Shown here in pieces: positions 10,285-24,000 of a stretch of 64,000 bases of DNA. Both the position numbers and the translations under genes were made by a program. Position 1 is the stretch's first letter. Every line of letters starts with the position of its first letter. Origin of the DNA: Lagopus muta (lineage: Eukaryota > Chordata > Aves > Galliformes > Phasianidae); NCBI RefSeq assembly GCF_023343835.1, contig NC_064434.1, positions 19,077,505-19,141,504 of the forward strand. Reading direction: 5' to 3'. The notes beneath the pieces are model-generated. The model was not told the origin of the DNA. It saw nothing but the letters and a program-made list of their open reading frames with translations, and did no database searches.

Positions 10285-13200
10285 GGCTACCCCCTACTGG
10301 AAGTCATTATATAATAAGTCCACATGCATCAGCTGTGAATTATTTATAGCATTATACAGTTAGCAAATAGTGAATTTGTTGTTATAGAACAGAAGACAGC
10401 TGTAACATTTTTCAAGAGTTAATTCAGCATACAATCATTCATATTGGCAGCAGCAACCCTTTTATGAGTGCAGCTGTAGATCTACGGGGTACATTTTAGC
10501 ATAAGCTAATATATAAGTAGCTACACACAAGACAGCTTTATAAATGCAGATAGGCTGCAGGTGCTTTTACGGTACTTAAAATGTATTAGTAGCGTTCATA
10601 AACTAACATTAAGCTGCCCAGATTTCTTGGGATTTTCATGCCTATGGTTATTCTCTCCCTTTTTGCTTAGATGTACCACTAATTCCTAGAAGTACTTTGA
10701 GGGATCTCAGCATGCTCCAAAAAACAGTTCTTCCAAATGATCTGTACTTCTAGAAGACTGACACAAACTGACACAAAAGGACAAATTTAAATTCCGTCCT
10801 CAGTCTTTGCTTGAGACAGAAATGTGACCTTTGACAAAGGAATAAGTAATACATGGATTTGGCAGTAACAAATGTTATCAGATACATGATGAGAAGATAC
10901 ATATCTTACAGAGTCACTGAAAAAAGCAATAATGCTTAAGGATCTTAATTTCTTCTTTTGAAGCACAGAAACTGTTTGGCATGGCATTCTCAGAAGCCAG
11001 TGAGGAAGATGTTATTCAAAAAAAAAAAAAAAAGGAAAAATGGTTGGAAAACCATTCACATTATTAGTGCTGCAGTGTCAAACTGGAAGACTGTACTGAA
11101 CAGGGTCACACAGCTACATTGTAGATATGTCATTGGTCAGCATTTTCATTATTTTTTTTGTAGGAGAAGTTAGTATACTTATTGATGACAGCAGAGTAAC
11201 AGACACAACCAGCAAAGAATACTGAAATTGAAAATAATCTTGAAAAATTAGCTGAATGGTTTAGAACAAGGATAAATTTTAGTTTAGAACAAGGATAAAA
11301 TACGAGGGAAAGCAGAATTAAGAAGTCAAGGAGCAGAAGTCAACTGCAGAAATATATGGCAAGTTATGAATTACTAGACAGATAGTTCTGTAGAAAGTGT
11401 AGGGATTACGGTGGGTCATAAACTAATCACGAGTCAACCGTGTCACACTTGAAAACAAGGCAAAGGACAAGATGAAATTTATAAATGGAAACGTTTATCA
11501 AACACCTGAAATAATCACTGTGAATAATGCATCTAATTGAGGACCCAACATTTGAAGGCATACAGGTGCCTCTTGGTCAGAGTCTGAAAAAGAGCAACAT
11601 GCATGACCAAAGAAAACAGAATTTACAAGAACAGCTAAAAGGAATTGGGAAGAAAAGAGGAGTATGAGAAAACATAACTGAGCTATTCAGTTTCATAAAA
11701 GGTTTCATAAGCCATTCTCTTCACCCAGTGTGGTAAAATAAGATGTAATTTGCTTAAATTTTCAAGAGAGGGTTCCAAGTAGATTTTAAAAAATACTCCT
11801 CTAATGGCAAGAGCAGAGATAATATATTAAATAATTAGACGTAATTCAGCATTTTGACTTCAGGCTAACCTTAACATTCCTGTTAGTATTTTCTGCCTCA
11901 CTTCCTAAAGCAGCCCAGCTTCAAAGCAGAAGGTTTCTAAGCCCTAATGACTGTTAGGTGACTTGATGTCACTGAAACACGCAGCCATAGAAAAGACACT
12001 TTTTACCCTCACACCATGTGTTCAGGAATGGAATTGTAGAAACAACTGCATATAGCAGTAAGACAAATAAAAGCTAGCAGATCAATAAATCTCTTGACCT
12101 AACTAGAATGTATTTGAGGGATTCAACCTTTCATTTCAAGGAAAGCAAGGAACAAATTGGCTATTATATAATAATATTCACCAGTGAAAGGCAGGTGACT
12201 AGGATTATTACCAAGACTAGCAAGCAGATACATTGGAGCAGAGATTTTTTTTTCTTCCGTTCTTTTGGAAGTTCCATCTGTATCATTACATCCTACCCTG
12301 AAAGCACAAACTAGTAACTATAACTGTTCTCACTTAACGTGAAAATCTTTTAGAAAAAACTGCATCCATCTTATTTTGCCAAGCAACTCCTCTGCTCAGC
12401 TGACTTACACGTTTGAAAGTCTCAACAAGGCTTCTCTTCTGTATTCCTCCACAAAGATACACAAACAATAGTACCCTTACACAGCATTTATTAGTGGAGA
12501 GAAATGCTATTCTTTATCACATGTGCCTAGTGATCCACACTGGTGTCCCCATAAAATGAAGCATCTTTTCTACACAAATATTTTCCACTGAATCAGTTCA
12601 TTTTTGTGTGGGTAGCACATCCACTTTCACAGGGAAGTGCAAAGCAGGCTTTGTTTTAATCATTTCATGGACTGAGATGTAGAAAAAGGTAGGGGTTGGG
12701 TTTGGTTTGTATTTGTCCAAATAACAATCAATCATTTATCTCCACAGAGGGTTTTCAAGTAGTTTTGAAGTTTTGAACATAGCAAGACAAGACTTCAAAA
12801 CTATTCTTGCTTAAGATGGCTCTCTAGTTTAAGAGGGTTTTTTAATAGTCTGGAAATGTACATTTTTTTGTTTCTGCCATAAAGCTATGGGTTAGTATCA
12901 ATTCTAAATCTCATACTAATTCCGAAGTAGTAGAGAACACGTTCTTCATCTCGTTTATCCCACATATATGTAGCTAAGCTTCCTTTCCCGTCTACTTCTT
13001 AGACTATACTTTCAAAGTTCGCTTGTCCCATATATCTGAGCAATGCACAGTCCCAATAGATCCCTTTTACTTGTTCAGAGAGCATCACTCAATCCAGAGC
13101 AGCATGTCTGCATTAACACATCACTCAGTAATCCCTTTTCTGATAAGTAACCCAGACCGTACTCCTTGTTTGTCACTAGTTTTACCTCTAACTTTTATTT

Positions 13201-14677
13201 ATTTTTATTTTTTAGTTTTATTTTACCCTTTTCACATTTTACTACATTTGTTTGAAAACCACAAGGTGCTTGTGGTTGGCACCTATTGGCACTCTCCCAT
13301 TTCCATGACCAGGTGTTTTCTAGGACCAATGGTGATCTCATGATACATTCTTAACACCTCCTGGTCCCATAAGGACTAAGGACTGCAAGTGAATGTATGA
13401 TTACATATTTCTGTTCTAAGTGCTTGCACATAAGTGCTTATGTATCAACTTTTATTTTCCCTTAAGTTTCTTCAGTTGCTAATAATGAATAAGATAAAAC
13501 TCGCTATACAGCTTTAAATTACTAAATACAAGACCAAAGGGTGACAAAGGGAACTATAATACAAAAAGTACATGAAAAATCTACTGGTTATTTATTCCCC
13601 ATAAAAGCAGATACAACTAGCAATATTTTAAATAAAAGCAATAAATATTGCTTGCTTAATAATGCACATTACAGAGCAAGAATTAATTTATACATAAGAA
13701 GGTCAAAGATTCTTTATAAAAATCCTAGTAAGATAAAGCATCCTGATAACTAAAAAATTCTTTGGAAATTAAAAAACTGTGAACTTCTTAAGATGCATTA
13801 ACCATAACTCATAATGTATGCTAAGAAAATTGAAAGTACGAGAGAAATTCGGAAACTTTAAATACATAAAGAGAAAACAAATACCATACTGGACATCCCA
13901 ATCCTGAACACCATATTGTATAAGCATTACTTCAAATGATCTTTAAGCAAAAATATTGGGTTCTTACTTAAGTTTTGCTTCAAGTGTTTTCTAACAGTAG
14001 AACAGCAGTATTTAATTGCTTTCTTACAGTTTCTTATTCAGACTAAGACCAAGTGCACTGAAGAAACATCACAGATACTTTCATTTCTTAAAGAAAGTGA
14101 AGTTGGAATTCAGATGTGAGTTCTGCATATCATACAGTGAAAACAACCCCTTTTTTTTTTCTAGAAAGTATATGTTGATCTGTCACATACAATTTTTCAT
14201 GACATATTAAATCACTTCTGCTTGGTGACAGGAAATCATCCCCAAGGAAACTAATTTAAGACTTTATCAGAACCACTGCTTTGAACTAAGTAGGTAGCTC
14301 GCGTACTTGGTTACCACTGTGGTATTGTTCAACTTTGTTAAGAAGCAATTTTGAATTTTCATTAGTAGGGGATATCTGTAGCTAGCACCAGATGTAACAC
14401 TAACGGCTTGATCTTTGCTGTATGGATTTCTGTGACCTGATGCTCCCACTAGAGCCACTTTCCACCTGGCGCTGATTGATGGGAAAGGAAAAGGAATTTT
14501 AGATATTAGCAAATGGAAATTCTGCCACAGAGCCCTACTGGTGCAATGTTTTACTATTTATATTGATATTTAAAACATTAACTTCCTCTCTTGTATTGTT
14601 CTTTCTCAGAATTAACATCATGCACAGATAATGAATAGAACCAAATGAGAAAAGCAGTAATATGCCTTTAAAGCATG

Positions 14678-14698
14678 TTTATTATTATTATTATTATT
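14678..14698. repeat. (TTA)n microsatellite
   Basis: Seven TTA units in the intergenic interval. Confidence 0.9.
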
Positions 14699-17600
14699 TG
14701 CATTAGCAAAGGAAAACAAAAAAAATAAGAGTCAAAGAAAACGGAGTTGTATGCCTATCGCAGTCAAGTACCATTCAGGATCTCCACTAACAATACTACT
14801 TGACTATACTAAATTCCATTCTAATTTTTCTAGACTGATGCATGCAACACAGATTATAAGAAACATTTAAAAGTACAGCAACAGATTGATTAAGGCTAAA
14901 ATTCCGATTTAGAAAACTAAAACTACAGATTTAGAAGTTTACTGAAATTTACCTGAGCACTGAGCATCTAAGACCCACAGACTTTGATCAGGTATCTGTA
15001 CAAGAGCAGGTAAAGTTCAAATAAGTTCAGTCAGTTCTAGCTTTTCCAGCCTTGGTAAGCTGCATATTCTCATTAGTAATGAACAAACTATTTATTAAAA
15101 CCTGTGTTTAACTTGTCAGTCATATCACACTCTAATCAGACTAAAAACACATTAATTTGTTTTCAGACAACCCTTTTCGCTTTAAATAGAGCACAGTATG
15201 GACACACATATGGAAAACAGATCAAAATGCAAGACAAAATTTACATCACTTTCCCCTCTAAGGCAGGACATAAAATAAATATTTGTTCTATCTACACAGC
15301 CAGAAGAAAACTAAATTATACTAAGCTTGTCAGTAACATTATTACATTTCCTAATAGTTTCAAAAACATTGCAGAATTAAATATACGCTTAAATAATACT
15401 AACAAGTATTTCTGTATGCATCAATAGCTTGCTTTTCAATGGGTTACATCAAGTCTGACTTTGCATTCAAATGATACCATTACAAATTACACTTAAGCAG
15501 CAGAAAATGTAGAGAAACTCAAAATATCAGAGTTCACATTGATTGTGACCGAGATAAGTATGTTCGGATACAAAATATGAAAATTACAACTATGAAAAGT
15601 GGCATCAGCAGAACTCTAGTATTAGAGGATCCACTCCTGTTTTGTTCTTATTTTCCACATCTGATACCGTAAGACATCTTTTTTCTCTAGTTAGGGCATT
15701 TTCCTTCAATAATGGCATTAACAACTGGTTTTAGAAACACATGAATTTGGGTAGACACTACTTGCAGCATTTTATGGTCACATCACTAGAAAATACAGTT
15801 GTGGAAAACGTCAACATAGAAGTTACTGAGATAGATTTCTGGATACATGCATGCAATGAAGGTCATACTACATTTTCTCAGCTGGCTTAAAGGACTGGAG
15901 AGAGAGGCTGTGGTAGGCGTCACTGCACAACTTTTAAATTAATATTTCTACAGTAGACAGTACACGTGCATACACAATGTAGAAATCTATAATTTTGTTA
16001 ACAGTGATTTTTAATACCAATGCCAGAGAAATGGCTGTAATTTCATTCCAAGAATCTGTTCTGGGAAAAGTTATTAGAACTGGCAGCAATTGACCTGTTG
16101 CAGCTTCTACTCTGCGTTGCCTCACTATTTGCAGATTCCAGGAGCAATAGCTATATGACTGAATCTCAAGAAATTACTTGATTGTTTCTTATAAGTCCAA
16201 ATTTCTTCACTAACAGACCCAATGAAGCACCAAATCCTTCCTAAATACTTCAAACCTTACCTTGATGATTTATATTACTAAACATCGTACCAACAGCTTC
16301 CCAATAGCAAGGCATTAACAAATAAATTTGCAATTTATTAATGCTATCCTTGTTTATTCACTTTTTGACATCACTGCTGCAGATGTAGGTACAGGCTAAA
16401 CTTACCTATAAGCATACTGTCAACTGGTAGAACTGTAATATTCCAGTCTCTTCTATCTACCTGAAATAAACCAGCACAAAAACAAGAATGATTTCCAGAA
16501 CTCAGCCTTGAGTAACAAAACAAAACACTTAATTTAGCAGAGCAACACACACTATTAGATCATTGTGAAGATTTATTATTGAATTCTCTGGCATTATTTA
16601 CTTACTATTTTAGCTATGCTAACAACATTCTCAAGCAGTTTTATCTAAATATAAAAATGATGACAGGCAATTTTTTTCTTCTTTTATTTTTTTATCCACC
16701 AGGTACTGTTACCATTACAAGAAACATCAAGAATCAAGAGAAGTGCCTTGGAAACCAACAGGGAAATAGAACTTATTACCTTTATAACATATTCCATTGT
16801 GAACAAGAGATTTATTTTTGCAAATTGACTACTTCCCATAATTCTTTTAACACGTATTTTGTATGTTGTCAAGTTTGCAGATTGACATTCTCTTTACAGT
16901 AGCGTAACTGCCAGTAATACATAATGTTCCATACTTAAAAACACACCACAAATGATGTGTAATGCTGCCAAAAATTACATAAACACAAATATTTCACCGA
17001 GAAAATTGATGTTCTATTGCTTAATTCTACAGTTTTAAGGAATGTTTGTTAGTACACTTAGAACTACTAAAGATCTTCTCCACAGTAGTTGTGGTCACTT
17101 GATATCCTTCATGCTTATGCAAATTTTTTAAAGTTTGGTTAAAACAAACTTGCATTGGGGTCACATTGTACCCTGGGAGTACTAATTGCATGACAACCAG
17201 AAATGTAATTCCAAGTAGAAATATTTTTGGGGACAGTGGAGCATGGATTTTGTACACAAACACAAGCTGCCATTAATTTACTTTATATAATAAAAGTATA
17301 AAACATTCCAGCTAATGTGCAATATGTAAATAATGTAAATAACATGCATAAGTAATAAAGTGTTTGGTATTAAGTTGTCCTCCATTTGCTTTCTGTTCAC
17401 TGAATCTGATAATCGGATGCTATTTGCAGGTAGCTACTATCATTTATCCACACGTAAGTCTCTTTCCAATGATAATTTGCTTCATTAAGAAAGAAAGGAA
17501 CACCCACCTTGGAGAAGTTCAGTACTTTGGACTGTGGATTTCTGAGAACTGCCAGATCTTTGCATTAAAATCTCACGAAATGCTCAGACCACAAGGCTGC

Positions 17601-19046
17601 TCCAACTTCATACAGAATTCTGAATTTCTTTTTCATGACAAATGGTTGTTTCAAACCAAATCCCTGCACAGTGCTTGATCGATAGCCAGGTGCTGTAGGA
17701 CTGTCTATTCACACAATACCCATAATAGGGATTTTAAATTAGTGTGATTATTTTGGTTTGCAGTAGGACTGAAATCTGGTTAAATCAGAATTTTCCAGAA
17801 AAAAAGCACCATAAAAGGAAAATGGTAATCTATTTAGCGGCTTCATAAATTAAATTCAGTGGAAGGTTTTTTTCTAGCAGAAATCATTGTCTGTAACAAG
17901 ATAAAAACCATAGGATAGCAGATTTTGTTTATTTAGTCTTGGGTGCAGGTTTATTATGTAAGCTGAAACAGTCCATGGGTTGGAGGAGGAGTCAGTTCTA
18001 CATTTTTTCACTCAGTATTAAAATATAACATAAAAAAATGTAAATATGTACAATGTTTAATACACAAACTGTGTATCATATGTTCACTGTTTCTCTTGGA
18101 AGCTTAATTACGGTACTGTGCGGATGTCCTTCCAGAAGGCAATTCCCATTCTACGTTCTCATGTTCCACAAATGCCTTCACCATAATGTTGCTCTCCTCC
18201 TGTTCCTCCAAAAGAAACCAAATGAAGGACTAAATAAATGAATGAACGAGCTTTTATCTCCTAGCGTAACTGATGAGTTATGTAGCTAAGTGTACAGGCT
18301 GAAAACATACCTTGGGTCAAACCTCAAACTTTTATCGAGCTAAATTTAACACAAATAGTTTTGATTTCTTACCATGTTAAAGAAAAGTTCCTAAGCCTAG
18401 CAAAGATAAACAACCATATCTTCCTATCTCCTTTCTGTTACCCCAGCAGACCAAAGATACAGAGTTAAGACTTCTAAATCTGAACTTCAATATGTAGGAA
18501 ACTATAGGTTCTATTTCTACTCAGCCACAAATGGGAAAGCAGAACCCATCGGGCTCTTGTCTGAAGTCTATTACAGTCACTGGCATATTTTAAAAGGTCT
18601 TTTTGGCTGAAAATAACAATGGTTGTGCCTAAATACTTCCACTTCTGAGGCTGCTGCATAAAAAATTCATTTAGATGTTTCGTCCCCAACTGCCCATCAT
18701 TTTCCCATATTCAAGTGCTCATAAAATAAATGGAAGATATTTTTCAGAGTCCATGCTTGACCTATTCGGAAATATTGTTTATATTGTTATTTGTCCCTGA
18801 AGCAAAACAGCTATTAATATGCAAAGTCCTAGCAAGTTCATCAAAAACTCAAAATCATCGGTAATCCAGTAATACACACAGATCCTACTTTCTGTACCCA
18901 AGTGTTCCATCTACCACTTCCCTTACTGTAAACTGGTTCTTAAGTTTTATATCCAACTGAAATTTTCACAAAAGTCAGAGATCTCATTAGCACATATTCT
19001 AGCTGCTTTACAGCAAAAAAATCCCAGAAAAGTCCCCAAGCAGATA

Positions 19047-19318
19047 GACAGTGACAGAACAAGGGGCAACAGCTTTAATTTAGAAGTGGGGAGATGTAGA
19101 CTGGATGTTAGGAGGAAATTTTTTACTTAAGGTGGTGAGACACTGGCACAGGCTGCCCAGAGTAGCTGTGGATGCCCCATCTCTGAAAGTGCTCATGGCC
19201 AGGCTGAACAGGGCTCTGGGTAGCCTGACCAGTGGGTGGCAACCCTGCCACGGCAGGAAGGTTGAACTAGTTCATCTTTGAGGTCTTTTCCAAAGTAAGT
19301 CATTCTATGATTCTATAG
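19047..19318 (+). mobile_element. CR1 LINE 3' end
   Basis: Starts near ACAAGGGGCAACAGC and passes through GGCTGCCCAGAGTAGCTGTG. It ends in ATTCTATGATTCTATAG. It sits in the ALKAL2-ACP1 interval, antisense to ACP1. Confidence 0.9.
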
Positions 19319-20471
19319 AACATAATCCCAATTGTAAAGGCTGCAGTTAGATGCATGGTGACATTAAGATTCCTTTCAACCCTAAAGGCAACAGGCTTCT
19401 GTATCCAAATGCATCCCTTTCCCAGAAGGAAAGTAGATGACAATACAGAGCTGTTCCTATTGATTTGGAAGGCAAATAGAAGAATAAATGCAAACAGATA
19501 AATAAGAAAGCAAATTTTACAGTTTTACAGATTATGTAGTAATCCTTGTTCATATCAATATCAGCATTACTCAAAATAAGAAAAGATGGCATCAGTCACA
19601 TTACTAATCTAATTACATTTCACAGTCATGTTTCTGCCTAGGCAAAAATTGAGGATGATGTACAGACAAATAAGAATAGATTTGCATAATGCATTCCATT
19701 TTCTTGTGTGTGCAAGAGCACAACTTCTTAGTTACTGACCTTCATATAGCTTCAAATTATATTACACACAGACTGTCTTCCAGTTGAACTATATTCTTAA
19801 AGAACATTTTTGACATGCTATCCATTCTCCTGAGTAAATATAAAAATATCATCTGCCACTCATATAGGAATACGGAATATTTGAATATTTTACTTCTGAT
19901 ATAAAATATACAGTTCACATTTAGACTTTTAAACTGAACTGTTCTATTGTGAAAGCAAGTGCTATATTACTTTATGTACAGCAGTGTGCTACAAATTGGC
20001 CCCAAGACCAAAGGATAATGAAGTCTTAGTACCATCATCAGTGACCATCTCCAAACTGATTTCATTTTAATGAGCATAAAAATCTATCAGCACAAAATGA
20101 TTTTTTCTTTGATAAATGAAGATTTAAACCTAAATAACAAACCATTTTCACAGGATCCTGATAACAAGTTCTGCTTGCTTGAACTTTGAAATAGTGCTAA
20201 GAACAACGCCTGTTTTGGGAAGGTAGTCTCCTTAGTTCACCAGACTCAATATAACAAGCTTCTTTCTGAAAGTTGTCTAATGATATTGGGATGACAAGCC
20301 TACATTAACATACATGAACTATTATTTCACATACACCTGCAGAAAGTTGGCTTCAACTAACTCACTAATGGCACAATGAGATAACATCTTGTTGACTGTA
20401 CAGCGCATAAAGAAGCAAGACTTTTTTTTTCAGTGCTTCTGAGAAAGCACTGTAAGAGTTTACAGATTAAA

Positions 20472-20495
20472 TTTATTCTTAACAAGTACTTTATT
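20472..20495 (-). terminator. ACP1: Candidate ACP1 poly(A) signals
   Basis: Two AATAAA hexamers on the minus strand (TTTATT at 20490-20495 and 20472-20477), about 210-235 bp after the stop codon. More hexamers lie further downstream in the AT-rich gap, so the true 3' end is uncertain. Confidence 0.35.
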
Positions 20496-20705
20496 ATTAC
20501 ATTGATATGTGAGAAAATGGTTCATCTACAATATCTGTTTTTTCCAATGAGATGACAAAATCTACAATAAAAAATTAAACTGAAAAAGTTGTGAATTGTT
20601 CTTATAAGGAAGCACAGTTTTACAATTTAAATACATCAATCAAGAAAAGCTTACATATTTCAGGAGAAGCTAATTATTTTCTTTTAGAAATAGAATGATT
20701 AAACA

Positions 20706-20783
20706 TTAATGAGGCTTCTCCAAAAATGCTTTACAGCATCTAACACACTGCTCGTAAACAGTTTCAAAGTCCTTTTCATTCCC
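20706..20783 (-). CDS. ACP1: ACP1 terminal coding exon
   Basis: 78 nt encoding residues 134-158 ([20 protein letters not shown], then LEKPH) and TAA at 20708-20706. The acceptor TTTCTAG follows a poly-T run. The C-terminus matches the mammalian ...CCRAFLEK pattern. Confidence 0.95.
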   Translation of the reverse strand, partial: GNEKDFETVYEQCVRCCKAFLEKPH

Positions 20784-21057
20784 CTAGAAAAAAAAGAAAA
20801 AGAAGAAAAAGAAGGTAAGAATAGTAATATTGGCTCACTTTGCAAATGTTTTTTCTACTGTCAATAATGGCAAATAAAACAACAAAAACAGTACAAAGAT
20901 ACGGTGACAGATTTAATGTATTTCCTCCCTAATTTTAACTAACAGATTTTGTACCCAGCAGTTCTGGATGAACTTTGATTCACCATCGGTTTGCTTATTT
21001 GGTGTTGGTTTTTTCATTCAATTTACAAGCCTTTTGGGGGTGTTTCTTTTCCCTTCT

Positions 21058-21094
<37 letters not shown>

Positions 21095-24000
21095 TTCACA
21101 TTATCCTGTCATGTTATTTCATTATTTAACAAAGCACTGTGTGCAAACAAACATTCTGTTTTGAATCTATTCAATAATCTATTTGACGTTCTCTATTTCT
21201 GATATAACATATAGCAATTCCTGGTATTTCCCCGTGATACTAATGTTTTATAGAACATCACCATATCCTCATCCACTTCTCTTTCCTAAACTGAAGAATG
21301 CTAATTTAAGTGATTGCTCTTAGCTGACACTACTCAAATTCTTTGACCGTTTCCTTGTCTTTGTCTCCATTTTTGTGACTACATTCTTTTTGCATGGAAA
21401 ATGACACAGAGGATTTCACTGAATATTCAAAATACAGTTGTATTATGAACTTAAATTATTTAAGTAATAATAAATAGAATGAATAAAGACATGCTTTCAT
21501 TTCCTACTCCGATAATTTATATTGTATATTATCAGATAGATATACACTATACGTATGCACATCTCACATGTTACATAAGAACTGTGGAATCTGCCAAGAT
21601 TATGTACTATATATATACAGGTTTTCATTAAGCGACCAAAATAATTTCTTACGTAGTATGGATCTTCAATAATAAGTTGTTTCTGAGGATCGTATGACCC
21701 AAGCAGTTCAATTTTGGCCTTGCAGTCTTTAACCTGGTTGCTTTTCCTTTTCAGATCTCTTGGGGAAGAAAAAAAATATATATATTACAAACAACAAAAC
21801 AAAACAAACTCCCATCAATTTCTTCAGAATTTTTCAGCATCAGTATTAGATGCTCATGATAGTTTCTAGAGAACACAGACAAACAATAAGTTTCTGGACT
21901 CACTCAATTCTCACGTAAACTTATTCCAGACTACTAAAAAAGCCAGAACAAAGAGTTTTGGCAGAACTTTGAGACAGCAAATTTACCTTCGTCCTCAGAT
22001 CATTCACTAAGTATTTTCAATGTCCACCTTTAACTTGAATTAAACAGAAATAATGATGACTATCTACTTTTTTTTTTTTTTTTTTTTTTTCTTCCAGATT
22101 TATGAGCTCATGGGCTACAAAACAGCATTTAAATGGGCATGTTGTGACATCTCTCAGTTATGCCTCTAGCTCATGTGAAGTTCTTCCGCATTCAGTTTGC
22201 AGAGAATAGTAGATTCTTTAGATCTGTCTTGACTTTGACATATTGCAATATTTTAGCAATTGCCCTATCTTCTACAATGCCTCCCTCTGGTGAGGCATAC
22301 TGGTTTAGAAACAATATTTTCCTTGTCAACTTGTAAATGGCCATCCAGTATCCCAAATGCAGTTAAAATGTACCTTTAAACACCCTTAGACTAAAAGCTG
22401 GGTATTACTGGAATATGTTCAGTATTTTATAATGTTAGAACTTTCCATACCAAATCAGAATTCAACTTGTCCAATGCTTACAAAGCTTACAGTGGTTTGC
22501 GACTGGTTGTAAGTAGCAGTTTTAAGAAACTAACTTCTAATGAATTATAATTAACGAAGGAGTTAATTTCACATAGTCAAGAAAGACAAAATAGCAGTGA
22601 GGACACAATATCATTTTAAGCAAAGAGAGAAGCGTTGACTTTTTTATCAACTAAGAAATTTGTGCCTTAGAGATTTAGAAAAAAAATCTTTTTTAAAACT
22701 AACAAAAAGTAGCCCAATGAATGCTGGAAATATTTCAGAGAACTATGTTTGTTTGAAGACTGTCATCCTAAGCGTCCATATGATTATGATGAAGTCCAAC
22801 CACTTGCTTCAAGGCTTCTAGCATACCAGCTAATGAACAGGAAGGGGCCATCTGGTTCCAATACTACAGAAAAGTGACTTCCCAAATTCTTTTCTGATAT
22901 GACAGACTGATATGACATTAGTACTTGGAACCAGCTGCAAACAAGCATTCCTAAGACAGTGGTTGAACTGAGTACACATTCAAGACGAAACTTACAAGTG
23001 TGGCCATAGCAAAGCCCTTAATTCTGCTATAGCTGTGATGTTTCTGCTACTCTGCAGTTAATAAACAAATGAAAACTTATTTTGGTACTAACAGTTTAAG
23101 AATTTGCGTGAAACTATAGATAAGCAAGTCATCTCTCTACCTGACACAAGTGTTATGTATGAAAAAAAGTTGTAACAGCAGTCGCCTAAAACACTCTAGA
23201 ATATTCAACAAATGATACTTCAGATAAGAGATGCTGGTCCTAAAAGTCTTCATATGTTAATAATAATAACAATAGTAAATAAAATCCTGTCATGCTACAT
23301 GTTACTGTCTTTAAAAACACTGCAAGACCTCCAAGTTATTAAAGCTCACCCTTAATCATATCTACATAATAAGCAGAAATTTTTTTAATGATATCCAACC
23401 TATTATACTAAGCAATTATTTCACTAAGTCTTTCTTAAGCTCAAACCATCTCATAGATACACAATTAAAAACATGGAAAGCAGAAGCGAGCAAGATTTCC
23501 CCAGCTAATGACTAGATTTCCATTTTAAAAAAGGACATGTGTTGGAAGCGACACATTTAATTCTTTCCAAGTTTTCAAAAGATCTTTCAGATCCTACACA
23601 ATCAGAAAACCAGATCACTTTGGTCTAAAAACAGTTTTGTAGCTGTACAGGCATCAGCCGCACTTGTGTAACACATACTAAGTTTCCTTTTCCTTAATTT
23701 AGAGTAGCACATACCACACAAATAAAATATGGAATTCTAACTCATTAAACATGAAAGAAGTAGAGAATCCTTCTATCATTTACACATGTACACACAAACA
23801 AAAATGCTGAGACGAGCAATAAAATGCGACTTCTGTCTTCAAAGCGACCCACAAGCTAGCACTAGAGCAATACATATGAATTTGTTCTAAATTTCTTCAT
23901 ACATTACCTTAGATTGCTTTCATCCATACAAAGTATATAATCAAAGGTCTGGAAATCATCTTTAGTAACCTAGAATTAAAAACATGTACTTTAGCCCACA

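Larger units (their letters stand above)
10122..20705. other. Convergent ALKAL2-ACP1 interval
   Basis: 10.6 kb of AT-rich DNA between the two stop codons; it must contain both 3'UTRs. I see one CR1 (19047), a (TTA)n tract, a plus-strand AATAAA followed by TGTTTGG (17354-17359) and a short hairpin (20431-20452). A 10 bp inverted repeat CTAGAAGTAC/GTACTTCTAG lies at 10686-10753. No coding exon is recognised. Confidence 0.6.

Noticed and set aside
10787-11173. Overlapping frames in the region after ALKAL2, considered as an extra exon
   Set aside because: No match to ALKAL2 or any family. The ALKAL2 frame already ends at 10121.
11259-11300. Short direct repeat of about 17 bp (TTTAGAACAAGGATAAA)
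   Set aside because: Small local slippage duplication with no further structure.
17027-17263. 78-codon minus-strand frame with a hydrophobic stretch
   Set aside because: Looks like a signal-anchor by composition only. No family recognised, no splice or promoter context.
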